Shown here: positions 1 through 7,983 of the stretch, in pieces | Position numbering within the stretch: position 1 is the first letter of the stretch | How the letters are laid out: every line of letters begins with the position of its first letter | Assembly: GCF_013184775.1 (NCBI RefSeq) | Contig: NZ_JAATVV010000004.1 | Location: 248,001-312,000 of the forward strand | Source: Martelella sp. HB161492 | Lineage (GTDB): Bacteria; Pseudomonadota; Alphaproteobacteria; Rhizobiales; Rhizobiaceae | Direction: 5' to 3' | DNA length: 64,000 bases | Position numbers and translations under genes: made by a program | The notes under the pieces: model-generated | Databases searched by the model: none | What the model was told of the DNA's origin: nothing | What the model saw: only the letters and a program-made list of their open reading frames with translations

Positions 1-1639
1 GCGGCCGGTCGCCAATCACGATGCCGGCGGCATGGGTGGAAGCATGCCGATAAAGCCCCTCAATCTTCTGGGCAATGGCAAGCAGCCGCGCGACGACGGG
101 CTCCTCTTCGGCCGCTTCCTGCAATTTGGGCTCGTCTTCGATAGCCTTGGAAAGCGGCACAGGCGCCGCCGGATTATTCGGCACGAGCTTACAGATACGA
201 TCGACCTGCCCGTAAGGCATTTCCAGAACACGGCCGACATCGCGCAGGGCCGCGCGCGCCTGCAGCGAACCGAAGGTGATGATCTGCGCAACCTGCTCCC
301 GGCCGTATTTACGCTGGACATAATGAATGACCTCTTCCCGGCGCTCCTGGCAGAAGTCGATATCGAAGTCCGGCATCGAGACACGTTCCGGATTGAGAAA
401 CCGTTCGAAAAGCAGCGAAAAGCGAAGCGGATCCACATCGGTAATCGTCAGAGCATAGGCGACCAATGAGCCCGCGCCGGATCCACGCCCCGGGCCGACC
501 GGAATATCATGCTCCTTAGCCCATTTGATAAAGTCCGAAACGATCAGAAAGTAACCGGGAAATTTCATTCCCTCGATGATATCGAGCTCATATTCCAGCC
601 GTTCGAGATAGTCCTCATGACTGTGCCCCTTCGCCAGCCCGATATGGGCGATGCGGTTTTCAAGTCCCTCGCGCGCCTGGCGCCGCAATTCCGTCGCCTC
701 GGCCTTTTCAGCCTCATCCGGGTGCTCCGAAGCGCCGGTGAAGCGCGGCAGGATCGGACTGCGGGTATCAAGAACAAAACTGCAGCGCCTGGCGATTTCG
801 ACGGTATTGTCCACGGCCTCTGGCAGGTCCTCAAAGAGCGCCACCATCTCCTTCTGGCTTTTTACATAGTGGTCGGGCGTCAGACGGAAACGCGTGTCGT
901 CAGACACAATGGCATTGTGCGCCACTGCCATCAGCGCATCATGCGCTTCGAAATCATCACGGGTCGGAAAGAAAGCTTCATTTGTCGCCACCAGCGGCAA
1001 TTCATGCCGGAAGGCCAGTTCGATGACATGGCGTTCGTGATTGCGATCATAATTCCCGTGGCGCTGCAGCTCGACATAGAGCCGGTCGCCAAAAATCCGC
1101 TTCAAACGGAGCAAGCGCTCTTCCGCACGCTCGGCAGAGCCTCCGGCGATGGCCTGATCGACCGGACCACCGGAAGCCCCGGTTAAAACAATCAGCCCCT
1201 CGCAAAACTCCTCAAGCCAGCTCAGTTTCACCGACAACGCCTCATGCCCGGAACCTGAAAGATAGGCCCGACTGACGAGCGCCATCAGGTTGGCATAGCC
1301 GGCATCGTTGCTCACCAGAAACACGAGCGACGGCAATTTTACAATGACATGCGGCGCCTTGCGCTCTCCGGCCTCGCCATCTTCCATATCAACCGAAAGC
1401 TGACATCCAAGGATGGGCTGAAGTCCCTCGCCGATTGCCTTTTGTGAGAACTCAAGCGCCGAAAACAGGTTATTGGTGTCCGTAATGGCTATGGCCGGCT
1501 GCTCATCTTTCAGCGCAAGCTTGAGAATGGACTTGAGCGGCAACGCCCCTTCGAGAAGGGAATAGGCAGAATGTGTCCGCAAATGGACGAACCGGACCTT
1601 GCCTGAATGTTGTGAAGTAACCGCCATATCGTCCGTCAT
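1..1639 (-). CDS. dnaE: DNA polymerase III subunit alpha, N-terminal part (runs off the left edge)
   Basis: This is the replicative polymerase catalytic subunit. Only about 546 of an expected 1150-1170 residues lie in the window. The start at 1639 gives MTDDMAVTSQHSGK and then the PHP-domain opening RFVHLRTHSAYSLLEGA (residues 17-32). The catalytic aspartate motif PDFDIDF lies near residue 422 (plus-strand positions about 358-377), so the palm domain is intact. The visible part ends in RHASTHAAGIVIGDRP, a conserved block of the family. No frameshift is seen. Its 5' side faces the small SOS-type peptide gene at 1751-1837, which is on the same strand. I translated this gene by hand because it has no stop codon in the window. 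Confidence 0.95.
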   Translation of the reverse strand, partial: MTDDMAVTSQHSGKVRFVHLRTHSAYSLLEGALPLKSILKLALKDEQPAIAITDTNNLFSALEFSQKAIGEGLQPILGCQLSVDMEDGEAGERKAPHVIVKLPSLVFLVSNDAGYANLMALVSRAYLSGSGHEALSVKLSWLEEFCEGLIVLTGASGGPVDQAIAGGSAERAEERLLRLKRIFGDRLYVELQRHGNYDRNHERHVIELAFRHELPLVATNEAFFPTRDDFEAHDALMAVAHNAIVSDDTRFRLTPDHYVKSQKEMVALFEDLPEAVDNTVEIARRCSFVLDTRSPILPRFTGASEHPDEAEKAEATELRRQAREGLENRIAHIGLAKGHSHEDYLERLEYELDIIEGMKFPGYFLIVSDFIKWAKEHDIPVGPGRGSGAGSLVAYALTITDVDPLRFSLLFERFLNPERVSMPDFDIDFCQERREEVIHYVQRKYGREQVAQIITFGSLQARAALRDVGRVLEMPYGQVDRICKLVPNNPAAPVPLSKAIEDEPKLQEAAEEEPVVARLLAIAQKIEGLYRHASTHAAGIVIGDRP

Positions 1640-1750
1640 CCCTGCCACCATACACTTCATCCGACGCATCCACGTCAGACACCGCATCTTCGTATTTAGA
1701 CCGACTGTCAAATCGGCCGCAATGACGGAACCGGGAAATTCAGAACAAAT

Positions 1751-1837
1751 TTAGAACGAGGCCAGCACGATCGACAGGCTGGCAACAAGCAGAGCGACGG
1801 AAGTGAACGCGGCTATATCACGCAATAATTCGGTCAT
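1751..1837 (-). CDS. 28-residue membrane peptide, SidA-like candidate SOS division inhibitor
   Basis: A 28-codon frame starts at ATG 1837 and ends at TAA 1751. It encodes a short polar N-terminus (MTELLRDIAAF) followed by one hydrophobic segment of about 18 residues ending SIVLASF. The Shine-Dalgarno AGGAGG lies five bases before the ATG. Thirty-four bases upstream is a GTTC-N7-GTTC repeat (1871-1885), the alphaproteobacterial LexA operator form, between a TTGACG -35 and an A/T-rich -10. The architecture matches Caulobacter SidA, a 29-residue LexA-controlled inner-membrane protein that blocks division through FtsW/FtsN. Orthology is inferred from size, regulation and position beside dnaE, not from alignment. 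Confidence 0.72.
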   Translation of the reverse strand: MTELLRDIAAFTSVALLVASLSIVLASF

Positions 1838-1862
1838 CAGACCCTCCTGTTTTTGCTATGTT

Positions 1863-1894
1863 TATTTTATGTTCTATTTTTGTTCCTTCGTCAA
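1863..1894 (-). promoter_or_regulatory. LexA-type SOS box within a sigma70-like promoter
   Basis: The plus strand shows GTTC-TATTTTT-GTTC at 1871-1885, which is GAAC-N7-GAAC on the minus strand, the direct-repeat operator known for alphaproteobacterial LexA. On the minus strand TTGACG (1894-1889) can act as -35, and an A/T-rich -10 (CATAAA or TAAAAT) lies 17-19 bases further on. The box therefore sits between the promoter elements, where a repressor would block transcription of the peptide gene at 1751-1837. Confidence 0.72.
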
Positions 1895-2533
1895 ACGCTT
1901 TTTTGCAGCTGCCATGAAGATGCCATCAGAAGGTGTCAGCAGGAGGCGGTTCATCGCAGCCGACCATTCATCGAGAATGGGCGCCAAAGCGCTGAGATAG
2001 ATGCATAAAGTGGCGTCCGGAAGCAAAGGCCGCGGCAAGGTCCGTGTCGCGATGCAAAAGATCGAAACCGAAGATTTCCGAGAAAGCGGCATTCCCGAGA
2101 TGACATCGAAATAGAGACATCCTCCTCCGACACGCTAGCTTTCCCTGTGCCAGACGATGTTCAACATAGACCTCTCGAAAATCTGTGGTCCGACATGCGA
2201 GGCGACGGTGCAGTTTCATGACACTGAAAGACCGAAGGGATGCAACCGATCAGGTTGCAATGCAAAAGCCCTCGACACGGATGATGCTCCGAGAAGCACC
2301 GACGCTCCCGACCTCCAGCCTGATCGAAAGAATGCCCCTCAGCCCGTCGCCAGACAACGTCAGCACAAGCTGAAAAAACCTTTAGGAAAATCGACCCCAC
2401 AACCCTAGGCATAGAATCCAGGCCGCCCACCTTGCGTGCCCGCGCCGCCCAGAACAGCTCACCACGCGACCTCCATCGCCTAGATATAAATGAAATGTTC
2501 TTGAACTATATTTATGATATATCACCCTCAAAG
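1895..2533. other. Intergenic stretch without a supported gene
   Basis: Several short overlapping frames exist here on both strands, but none has a convincing start, composition or recognisable motif. Minus-strand frames between 1874 and 2219 switch phase near 2000 and could be a decayed gene, but I recognise nothing in them. The right end (2480-2530) becomes A/T-rich and leads into the terminator of the next gene. Confidence 0.5.
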
Positions 2534-2566
2534 CAAAAAACCTGCTCCATTGACGGGAGCAGGTTT
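2534..2566 (-). terminator. Rho-independent terminator of the ribbon-helix-helix gene
   Basis: An 11-bp perfect stem, AAACCTGCTCC (2538-2548) pairing with GGAGCAGGTTT (2556-2566), has a 7-base loop. Read on the minus strand the stem is followed by a T run (2540-2535). It lies about 20 bases after the stop codon of the gene at 2588-2863. Confidence 0.85.
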
Positions 2567-2587
2567 CGGCAATGAAGCTTTTATGCT

Positions 2588-2863
2588 TCAGAGGTGTTTC
2601 TTGGACCCATCCTGGTCCTCATACTGATCACGGAAGCGATCAATGATCGTCATCAAAGCTTCACGCTTGGATTGACACGCCGTTTCACGCCCGTATTTTT
2701 CAATAAAATCGGCTTGATCGGTCGTTATCACGGTCGAGAGGCTGGTCAACCCACGCTCTTTGAAAGATCTTCTGAAATTCCGCATATAACGGTTCCAGGC
2801 AGCGCGCTCTTCATCCGAACGCTCGATTTTTCTGGACCTGCTATCCAATTCACTATGGCTCAT
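2588..2863 (-). CDS. Hypothetical protein with ribbon-helix-helix-like C-terminal half
   Basis: The 91-residue protein is not a family I can name. Residues 1-38 are charged and probably helical. Residues 42-48 (LSTVITT) look like a beta strand, residues 49-60 (DQADFIEKYGRE) like helix A, and residues 65-80 (SKREALMTIIDRFRDQ) like helix B. That order is typical of MetJ/Arc-type ribbon-helix-helix DNA-binding proteins. The start at 2863 is preferred because AGGGGG lies seven bases upstream; a GTG at 2923 would add 20 residues but has no such site. The gene has its own terminator and lies beside an AT-rich stretch, which suggests acquired DNA. The DNA-binding role is inferred from pattern only. 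Confidence 0.6.
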   Translation of the reverse strand: MSHSELDSRSRKIERSDEERAAWNRYMRNFRRSFKERGLTSLSTVITTDQADFIEKYGRETACQSKREALMTIIDRFRDQYEDQDGSKKHL

Positions 2864-3190
2864 TCGATACCCCCTATCTAGTTTGAGCGCAATGTCGTCG
2901 TTCAACATTGTTCTGCCGTCCACGACGAAATCAACTATATTACAATATTCTACAATTTAAAGCAAAAATAGTGATTTTTTTAAGGCAATAATTACATATA
3001 ATTGGTATAACAAATCTCGTAATCTAAATAATTACAAGATAATGCAGATAAAAATAAAAAAAATTATGATAATATTACTGAAACGGTCGAGAATGAACGT
3101 CTCGAAATAACCGCAAAAACTCTAAGTAAATATTCCTAATTTGGAACGTTCGACTTTCAGATAATCAATTCAGGGTTGCTTTCAGCTTGT
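2864..3190. other. AT-rich islet upstream of the ribbon-helix-helix gene
   Basis: From about 2930 to 3130 the base composition is strikingly A/T-rich compared with the GC-rich surroundings, with runs such as TTTTTTT and AAAAATAAAAAAAATTATG. An inverted repeat, GTAAT-N7-ATTAC, lies at 3019-3035 and could be an operator. No coding frame is supported. The islet probably carries the promoter of the gene at 2588-2863. Confidence 0.6.
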
Positions 3191-3447
3191 CCCCATCAAA
3201 AGCGCAGCCTTATGTGGCCTCGCCCATCGCCACATCTACTTTTGGCGGGTTCTCGGGGTTTTCACCCCGGATAGCCCAGGCCGAACAGTCCGAACCTGCA
3301 ACCCTATTGGATGAAAAGATGAAAGGAAAAAATATTTTTGGTTGCATCCTGTCAGGAGCGCCAGCCACGGAAGCGCGCAGCCGGCTTTCGGGTGAAAGCC
3401 GGCCTGCCGAAACCGCGAAATGCTATCATCGAATTTGCAGGCCTATT
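3191..3447. other. Intergenic region downstream of lolD with two hairpins
   Basis: There is no supported gene. A short hairpin CGGGG/CCCCG lies at 3254-3269. A perfect 10-bp stem GCCGGCTTTC/GAAAGCCGGC lies at 3380-3403, about 45 bases after the lolD stop on the minus strand. It lacks a U tract, so it may stabilise the mRNA end rather than act as a classical terminator. Confidence 0.5.
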
Positions 3448-4128
3448 TCAGGCGGCGACCACAAGGCCATCCTGCAGCGTGACCCGGCGGTCCATGCGGC
3501 CGGCAAGATCGAGATTGTGTGTTGCGATCAGCGCCGCAAGGCCTGACTGGCGCACCAGCGCCTCGAGCGCCTCGAACACATAGCCAGCCGTACCAGGATC
3601 GAGATTGCCGGTCGGCTCATCAGCCAGAAGCAGGCTCGGTGCGTTGGCAACGGCACGGGCAATGGCAACCCGCTGCTGCTCACCGCCGGAGAGCTCTGCC
3701 GGACGATGCTCACCACGATGGGCAATTTTCAGGTAGTCGAGCATCTGCTCCGCCCGCTCCTTGGCATCATTGCGCGAAAGGCCGGCAATCAACTGCGGAA
3801 GCATGATGTTCTCGAGTGCCGAGAATTCCGGCAGCAGATGATGGAACTGATAAACGAAGCCAATATCGTTGCGCCGCAGTGCCGTACGCTCATCATCGGT
3901 CAGATCGGCCGCATTGCGACCGTTGATGATCACCTCGCCAGCGGTTGGGTGCTCGAGCAGACCGGCAATCTGCAGCAGCGTCGATTTTCCGGTGCCAGAC
4001 GGGGCAACCAGCGCCACCATCTCACCGGGTTTCATCGTGAAACTGGCGCCTTTCAGCACATGAAGCAGCGATTCACCCTGCCCGTAATCCTGGCGAATGT
4101 TTTTCAGGACGAGTGCTGGTCTGGCCAT
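3448..4128 (-). CDS. lolD: Lipoprotein-releasing system ATP-binding protein
   Basis: LolD energises the inner-membrane LolCDE complex that extracts outer-membrane lipoproteins and hands them to LolA. From the 4128 start the protein has 226 residues, the usual size. The Walker A site is APSGTGKST (about residues 42-50), with alanine in place of the usual first glycine. The signature [14 protein letters not shown] and the Walker B region LLLADEPT followed by GNLD are intact, and THN supplies the switch histidine. ATG 4128 has AGAGG upstream. A longer start at 4155 would overlap the permease stop by 8 bp and lacks a ribosome site. It lies directly downstream of the permease gene. Confidence 0.93.
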   Translation of the reverse strand: MARPALVLKNIRQDYGQGESLLHVLKGASFTMKPGEMVALVAPSGTGKSTLLQIAGLLEHPTAGEVIINGRNAADLTDDERTALRRNDIGFVYQFHHLLPEFSALENIMLPQLIAGLSRNDAKERAEQMLDYLKIAHRGEHRPAELSGGEQQRVAIARAVANAPSLLLADEPTGNLDPGTAGYVFEALEALVRQSGLAALIATHNLDLAGRMDRRVTLQDGLVVAA

Positions 4129-4147
4129 TGCGCGCACCTCTTTTCGA

Positions 4148-5449
4148 TTATTCATAACGCAGTGCCTGCACGGGATCGAGGCGCGAGGCCCGCCATGCCG
4201 GGAAGATCGTTGCGATGAAGGACAGCGTCAGCGCCATGACAACCACCGTCACGGTTTCCCCCCAGCTCATCTCGGCCGGCAGCGTGCTCAGGAAATAAAG
4301 CTGCGGATCGAACAGCACAGTCCCGGAAATCCATGAGAAGAACTCACGGATCGATTCAATATTGAGGCAGACCACAACGCCGAGGATCACGCCGGCAAAT
4401 GTGCCGACCACGCCGATCGCAGCCCCCGTCATGAAGAATATCCGCATGATCGCCCCGGACGTCGCCCCCATGGTGCGAAGAATGGCGATGTCGGGGCCCT
4501 TGTCTTTCACCAGCATGATCAGGCCGGAAATGATGTTGAGCGCGGCAACGATCACGATCAGCGTCAGGATCATGAACATCACATTGCGCTCAACCTCGAG
4601 TGCGGTGAAAAAGGTCCGGTTGTTCTGCCGCCAGTCCGACATCAGCACATCCTCACCGGCCGCACTGCGAAGATCCGGAATGACCTGATCGACCTCATCA
4701 GGATTCGTCAGAAAAACCTCAATGCTCTGCACCGTGTCGCCGGCGTTGAAATAGGCCTGGGCCTGCTCGAGCGGCATGAACACGATCGAAGCGTCATATT
4801 CCGACATGCCGATCTCGAAGATGCCGGAAATCGTATAGGCCTTCACCCGCGGATTGACGCCCATGGGCGTAACATCGCCTTCCGGAGAGATCAGCGTGAT
4901 CTTGTCTCCGACATAAAGACCAAGACTTGCCGCCATCCGCGAGCCGATCAACACGCCATTGCCAGCGGCATAGCCGACCATATTGCCTTCAATGATGTGA
5001 TCTGAAACCGTTGTAAGCTTGGTCAGATCCTCCGGCCGGATGCCACGCACCAGCGCGCCCGACCCTGCACCCTGCTTGCCGGAGACAAGCGCCTGCCCCT
5101 CGACCAGCGGAAAGGCCAGTTTCACGCCCTTGACCGCTTCGAGCCGCTTTGAAAGTGCATCATAATCCTTGAAAGGATCACCGGCCGGCAGCATGACCAC
5201 ATGACCGTTAATGCCGAGAATACGGGTTACAAGCTCCGAGCGGAACCCATTCATCACCGCCATGACGATGATGAGTGTGGCAACGCCGAGCATGATGCCG
5301 ATGAAGGAAAAGCCCGCAATAACAGAAATGAAGGCTTCCTTGCGGCGCGAGCGCAGATAGCGCCAGGCGACCATGCGCTCAAACACGGAGAAGGGCCGCG
5401 CGGTCGGCGGAAGATCGGGCAGTGCCTCTTGCGTCTCGGTCGCGGCCAT
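4148..5449 (-). CDS. lolC: Lipoprotein-releasing ABC transporter permease (LolC/LolE family)
   Basis: This 433-residue inner-membrane subunit of the lipoprotein exporter has the family layout. A cytoplasmic N-terminus with [10 protein letters not shown] precedes a first membrane segment at about 42-66. A large periplasmic domain follows (about 70-290), then the FtsX-like block of three membrane segments (about 300-430). Only one permease gene is present next to lolD, as is common in alphaproteobacteria, where one protein may serve in place of LolC plus LolE, so the C/E label is a convention. It is co-directional with proS upstream (16 bp gap) and lolD downstream. Confidence 0.92.
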   Translation of the reverse strand: MAATETQEALPDLPPTARPFSVFERMVAWRYLRSRRKEAFISVIAGFSFIGIMLGVATLIIVMAVMNGFRSELVTRILGINGHVVMLPAGDPFKDYDALSKRLEAVKGVKLAFPLVEGQALVSGKQGAGSGALVRGIRPEDLTKLTTVSDHIIEGNMVGYAAGNGVLIGSRMAASLGLYVGDKITLISPEGDVTPMGVNPRVKAYTISGIFEIGMSEYDASIVFMPLEQAQAYFNAGDTVQSIEVFLTNPDEVDQVIPDLRSAAGEDVLMSDWRQNNRTFFTALEVERNVMFMILTLIVIVAALNIISGLIMLVKDKGPDIAILRTMGATSGAIMRIFFMTGAAIGVVGTFAGVILGVVVCLNIESIREFFSWISGTVLFDPQLYFLSTLPAEMSWGETVTVVVMALTLSFIATIFPAWRASRLDPVQALRYE

Positions 5450-5465
5450 TCAGAATGTCTCCCTG

Positions 5466-6791
5466 TCAGCCCTGAGTAAGCTTTGCGATCGCCGCCTCAA
5501 GCGTCATTGTCTCACGTTCGCCGGTCTTGCGGTCCTTGATCTCGACCTCACCATTGGCAACGCCGCGCGGCCCGACAACCACCTGAACAGGAATACCTAT
5601 CAGATCAGCGGTAGCAAACTTCGCGCCGGCGCGCTCATCGGTGTCATCAAGAAGCACGTCCTTGCCGGCATTGCCAAGCGCTTCGTAAAGCCTGTCGGCA
5701 ACACCGTCACAGGCACCATCACCTGCCTTCATGTTGATGATCACGACGTCGAAAGGCGCAACCGACTGAGGCCAGATGATTCCGGCATCATCATGTGATG
5801 CTTCGACAATGGCGGGAACAAGGCGGGTTGGCCCAATACCATAAGAACCCATATGGACAGCGTGTTCCTTGCCATCAGGCCCCTGAACCTTCGCACCCAT
5901 CGGCTCCGAATATTTCGTGCCGAAATAGAAGATGTGGCCAACTTCGATACCGCGCGCCGACAGGCGTTCAGCATCGGGAATAGTGTTGAATGCCTCTGCA
6001 TCATGCATTTCGTCGGTCGCAGCATAAAGCGAGGTCCACTGGTCGAAGACGCCCTGAAGCGTTTCGACGCTGTCAAAATCGATATCAGCCGGCGGAATGT
6101 CGAATTTGACGAAATCGCGATGGCAGAACACCTCGGATTCACCCGTATCGGCCAGAATGATGAATTCATGGCTGAGATTGCCGCCAATCGGACCGGTATC
6201 GGCGCGCATCGGAATGGCTCGCAGACCAAGACGGTCAAACGTGCGCAGATAGGCCGTGAACATCTTGCGGTAGGAATGCTCTGCCCCCTCACGCGTCAGG
6301 TCGAAGGAATAGGCATCCTTCATCATGAATTCGCGCGAACGCATGGTGCCGAAGCGCGGACGGATCTCGTCACGGAACTTCCACTGGATATGGTAGAGGT
6401 TGAGCGGAATCTGCTTGTAGGACTTCACATAGGAGCGAAAGATCTCGGTGATCATCTCCTCATTGGTCGGTCCGTAGAGCATGGGGCGCTCCTGCCGGTC
6501 GACGATACGCAGCATTTCCTTGCCATAGGCCTCATAGCGGCCGCTCTCCATCCAGAGATCGGCGGACTGCATGGTCGGCATCAGCAATTCCACCGCGCCG
6601 GAGCGGTTCTGCTCTTCGCGGATGATGTTGTTGACCTTGTCCAGCACGCGCTTGCCCAGCGGCAGCCAGGAATAGATGCCCTGGGAATGCTGACGGATCA
6701 TGCCGGCCCGAAGCATGAAGCGATGAGAGACGATTTCGGCTTCCTTGGGCGTTTCCTTCAGGATCGGCAGGAAATAACGGGAAAGGCGCAT
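5466..6791 (-). CDS. proS: Proline--tRNA ligase, short alphaproteobacterial type
   Basis: Prolyl-tRNA synthetase charges tRNA-Pro in the cytoplasm. The 441-residue form from [13 protein letters not shown] lacks the large insertion (editing) domain of the E. coli enzyme, which is typical of Rhizobiales. Class II motifs are visible: [11 protein letters not shown], motif 2 with [17 protein letters not shown], and motif 3 near [16 protein letters not shown]. The C-terminal anticodon-binding domain starts near [11 protein letters not shown]. An ATG at 6806 would add five residues (MKAVS); neither start has a strong ribosome site, and I chose the one that matches relatives as I know them. It heads the proS-lolC-lolD run. 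Confidence 0.95.
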   Translation of the reverse strand: MRLSRYFLPILKETPKEAEIVSHRFMLRAGMIRQHSQGIYSWLPLGKRVLDKVNNIIREEQNRSGAVELLMPTMQSADLWMESGRYEAYGKEMLRIVDRQERPMLYGPTNEEMITEIFRSYVKSYKQIPLNLYHIQWKFRDEIRPRFGTMRSREFMMKDAYSFDLTREGAEHSYRKMFTAYLRTFDRLGLRAIPMRADTGPIGGNLSHEFIILADTGESEVFCHRDFVKFDIPPADIDFDSVETLQGVFDQWTSLYAATDEMHDAEAFNTIPDAERLSARGIEVGHIFYFGTKYSEPMGAKVQGPDGKEHAVHMGSYGIGPTRLVPAIVEASHDDAGIIWPQSVAPFDVVIINMKAGDGACDGVADRLYEALGNAGKDVLLDDTDERAGAKFATADLIGIPVQVVVGPRGVANGEVEIKDRKTGERETMTLEAAIAKLTQG

Positions 6792-7039
6792 GGATACTGC
6801 TTTCATTGGCTGACGCCCGCCTGACGCGGGAATCGTTTGACACCGGTAAAATCCGGGCTTCCTTGTAGCGACTTCCACGGCAAATTTAAAGCGGAAGCAA
6901 CGTTGATCGACAGATCGGTGAAGCCGTTTGACAGCCGGCTTGACAAAGCGCGGTTTCAAGAAACGTTTCAGAAAGTCGCACCCTGCTTGTCAATGAAAAA
7001 AACTTCTCGACTGTCGCATTTTTGCAAAAAAACCGGGTG

Positions 7040-7220
7040 ACAAGGCTTAATTCGTAGGCTAGTTTAAGCCCATAAAACAGGCAGGGAGCTTAAATTCTTG
7101 CCTTTCATTCGCGGTCAAGTCTTGGGAGGATGGATCTAGGCGCGCTCGTTCGCAGCCCCGGTAACGGTACGGATCACGCGATACTTGTGAAACAAGGCCT
7201 TTGAGGCCTTGTTTTTTTTT
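7040..7220 (+). ncRNA. Candidate small RNA between proS and the DUF1467 gene
   Basis: Both flanking genes are on the minus strand, yet this stretch ends in an excellent plus-strand terminator. It contains ordered hairpins: GGCTTAA/TTAAGCC (7044-7070), a short AGGCA/TGCCT stem (about 7080-7103) and the terminator stem. A weak promoter GTGACA-N17-TAGTTT (7037-7065) would start a transcript near 7072. A 24-codon frame with ATG right after GGGAGG (about 7125-7203) exists, but the spacing is zero, so a non-coding RNA is the better guess. I do not recognise a known family. Confidence 0.45.
7192..7220 (+). terminator. Strong rho-independent terminator
   Basis: A perfect 9-bp stem ACAAGGCCT/AGGCCTTGT with a TTG loop (7192-7212) is followed by eight further T residues on the plus strand. 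No annotated plus-strand gene precedes it, which is the main argument for the small RNA candidate at 7040-7220. Confidence 0.85.
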
Positions 7221-7287
7221 GTGCGACCGCAAAAGCAAGCCAGCAGTTTATGTGCCAGTTCCGTGACATGGCGATGACAAGCGCAGC

Positions 7288-7548
7288 CTACCAGAACAGG
7301 CCTGCAAATGTGTCGAAATCAAAGCCGAATTCAACGGTCACCAGCCACCAGAGTGCGAAGACCACCAGCGCGATCAGCGAGGTCCAGCCAAGGACACGCA
7401 ACGGCCGGAAGCGATGCGGCGCACTCTCGACGGTTCCCGGCACAACCTCCCCCACTTCGGCCTGGGTCTTCAAGCCAAAGGGCAGAACGGCGAACAGCAC
7501 CAGCCACCAGATGATAAAATAGACGGCAAAGGCCGAAAACAGTGACAT
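7288..7548 (-). CDS. DUF1467 family small membrane protein
   Basis: The 86-residue protein starts MSLFSAFAVYFIIWWLVLF and has two membrane segments, at about 4-24 and 58-76. The connecting loop contains LPFGLKTQAEVGEVVPGT, typical of the DUF1467 family found beside proS and rnj in Rhizobiales. Its function is unknown. The ATG at 7548 has AGGAGA just upstream; the longer reading frame to 7599 is not needed. In relatives I recall a methylmalonyl-CoA epimerase gene between this gene and rnj; here that place holds only repeats. Confidence 0.88.
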   Translation of the reverse strand: MSLFSAFAVYFIIWWLVLFAVLPFGLKTQAEVGEVVPGTVESAPHRFRPLRVLGWTSLIALVVFALWWLVTVEFGFDFDTFAGLFW

Positions 7549-7629
7549 CTCTCCTCCCAGTCTGACGCGGATTATGCCAGCCCGAAAGCGCCCTGTCACA
7601 TCATGCTTTATCGTCCCGACAAATGGTAA

Positions 7630-7653
7630 AGCCCGACGCGGATGCGTCGGGCT
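7630..7653. repeat. Hairpin, left copy of a duplicated pair
   Basis: AGCCCGACGC-GGAT-GCGTCGGGCT forms a perfect 10-bp stem. The same hairpin recurs at 7961-7983. Together they bracket the repeat elements between them, as if a terminator had been duplicated on insertion. Confidence 0.85.
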
Positions 7654-7660
7654 CAGATTA

Positions 7661-7764
7661 CTAGCGCATCGGCTCGAAAATCGGAATCGATTTTCGAGCC
7701 GATGCGTAGATTCAATAAGTTAGAGCGTCCTTTGTGCATCCGAATGGATGCACGGCGCTCTATC
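7661..7764 (+). repeat. RIME-like intergenic repeat, copy 1
   Basis: The 104-bp element has two palindromes. The first is CATCGGCTCGAAAATC with its mirror around a GAATC core (about 7667-7707). The second is GTGCATCC-GAAT-GGATGCAC (7734-7753). It ends in GGCGCTCTATC. Copy 2 at 49562-49657 is nearly identical over the first 70 bp in the opposite orientation. Two palindromes in about 0.1 kb fit the rhizobial intergenic mosaic element (RIME) description; the family name is from memory. Confidence 0.75.
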
Positions 7765-7960
7765 AAACCTTACCGCTTTTTCTGACGTCGTGCCTGTGCT
7801 TGTCACAGGCATCCAGCCGACGCGCGTCCGCGCGGCGAAAAAACTTGTCTACTCAATGCCTTTTGAAGCTGGATCCCCGTGACACGCACGGGGTGGACGA
7901 CGGAGGGAGGGGCTTGTGCCACCTCAAACATGCAATATGAATGGCCTGGTCAACAATCTG
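7765..7960. repeat. Long palindromic intergenic repeat, copy A
   Basis: This matches 38231-38426 closely along its length. Shared landmarks are a GCCTGTG-CTTGT-CACAGGC hairpin, CATCCAGCCGACGCGCGTC, CTGGATCCCCGTGACA with its GC-rich mirror, and CACCTCAAACATGCAAT. It ends in AATCTG, the mirror of CAGATT at 7654-7659, so the element probably spans 7654-7960 with the RIME-like unit nested in its left arm. Confidence 0.85.
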
Positions 7961-7983
7961 AGCCCGACGCGGATGCGTCGGGA
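7961..7983. repeat. Hairpin, right copy of a duplicated pair
   Basis: AGCCCGACGC-GGAT-GCGTCGGG repeats the hairpin at 7630-7653. It lies 39 bases after the rnj stop codon on the minus strand and may be the original rnj terminator stem, though no U tract follows. Confidence 0.8.

Noticed and set aside
1874-2219. Overlapping minus-strand frames that might be a decayed gene
   Set aside because: The frames change phase and match no family I know; a GGAGGAGG site near 2118 touches an ATG with zero spacing. The upstream end of the region does contain the -35 of the SOS promoter.
7125-7203. 24-codon frame after GGGAGG near the plus-strand terminator
   Set aside because: The GGGAGG touches the ATG, leaving no spacing for the ribosome, and the frame has no membrane or other pattern; a small RNA explains the terminator better.
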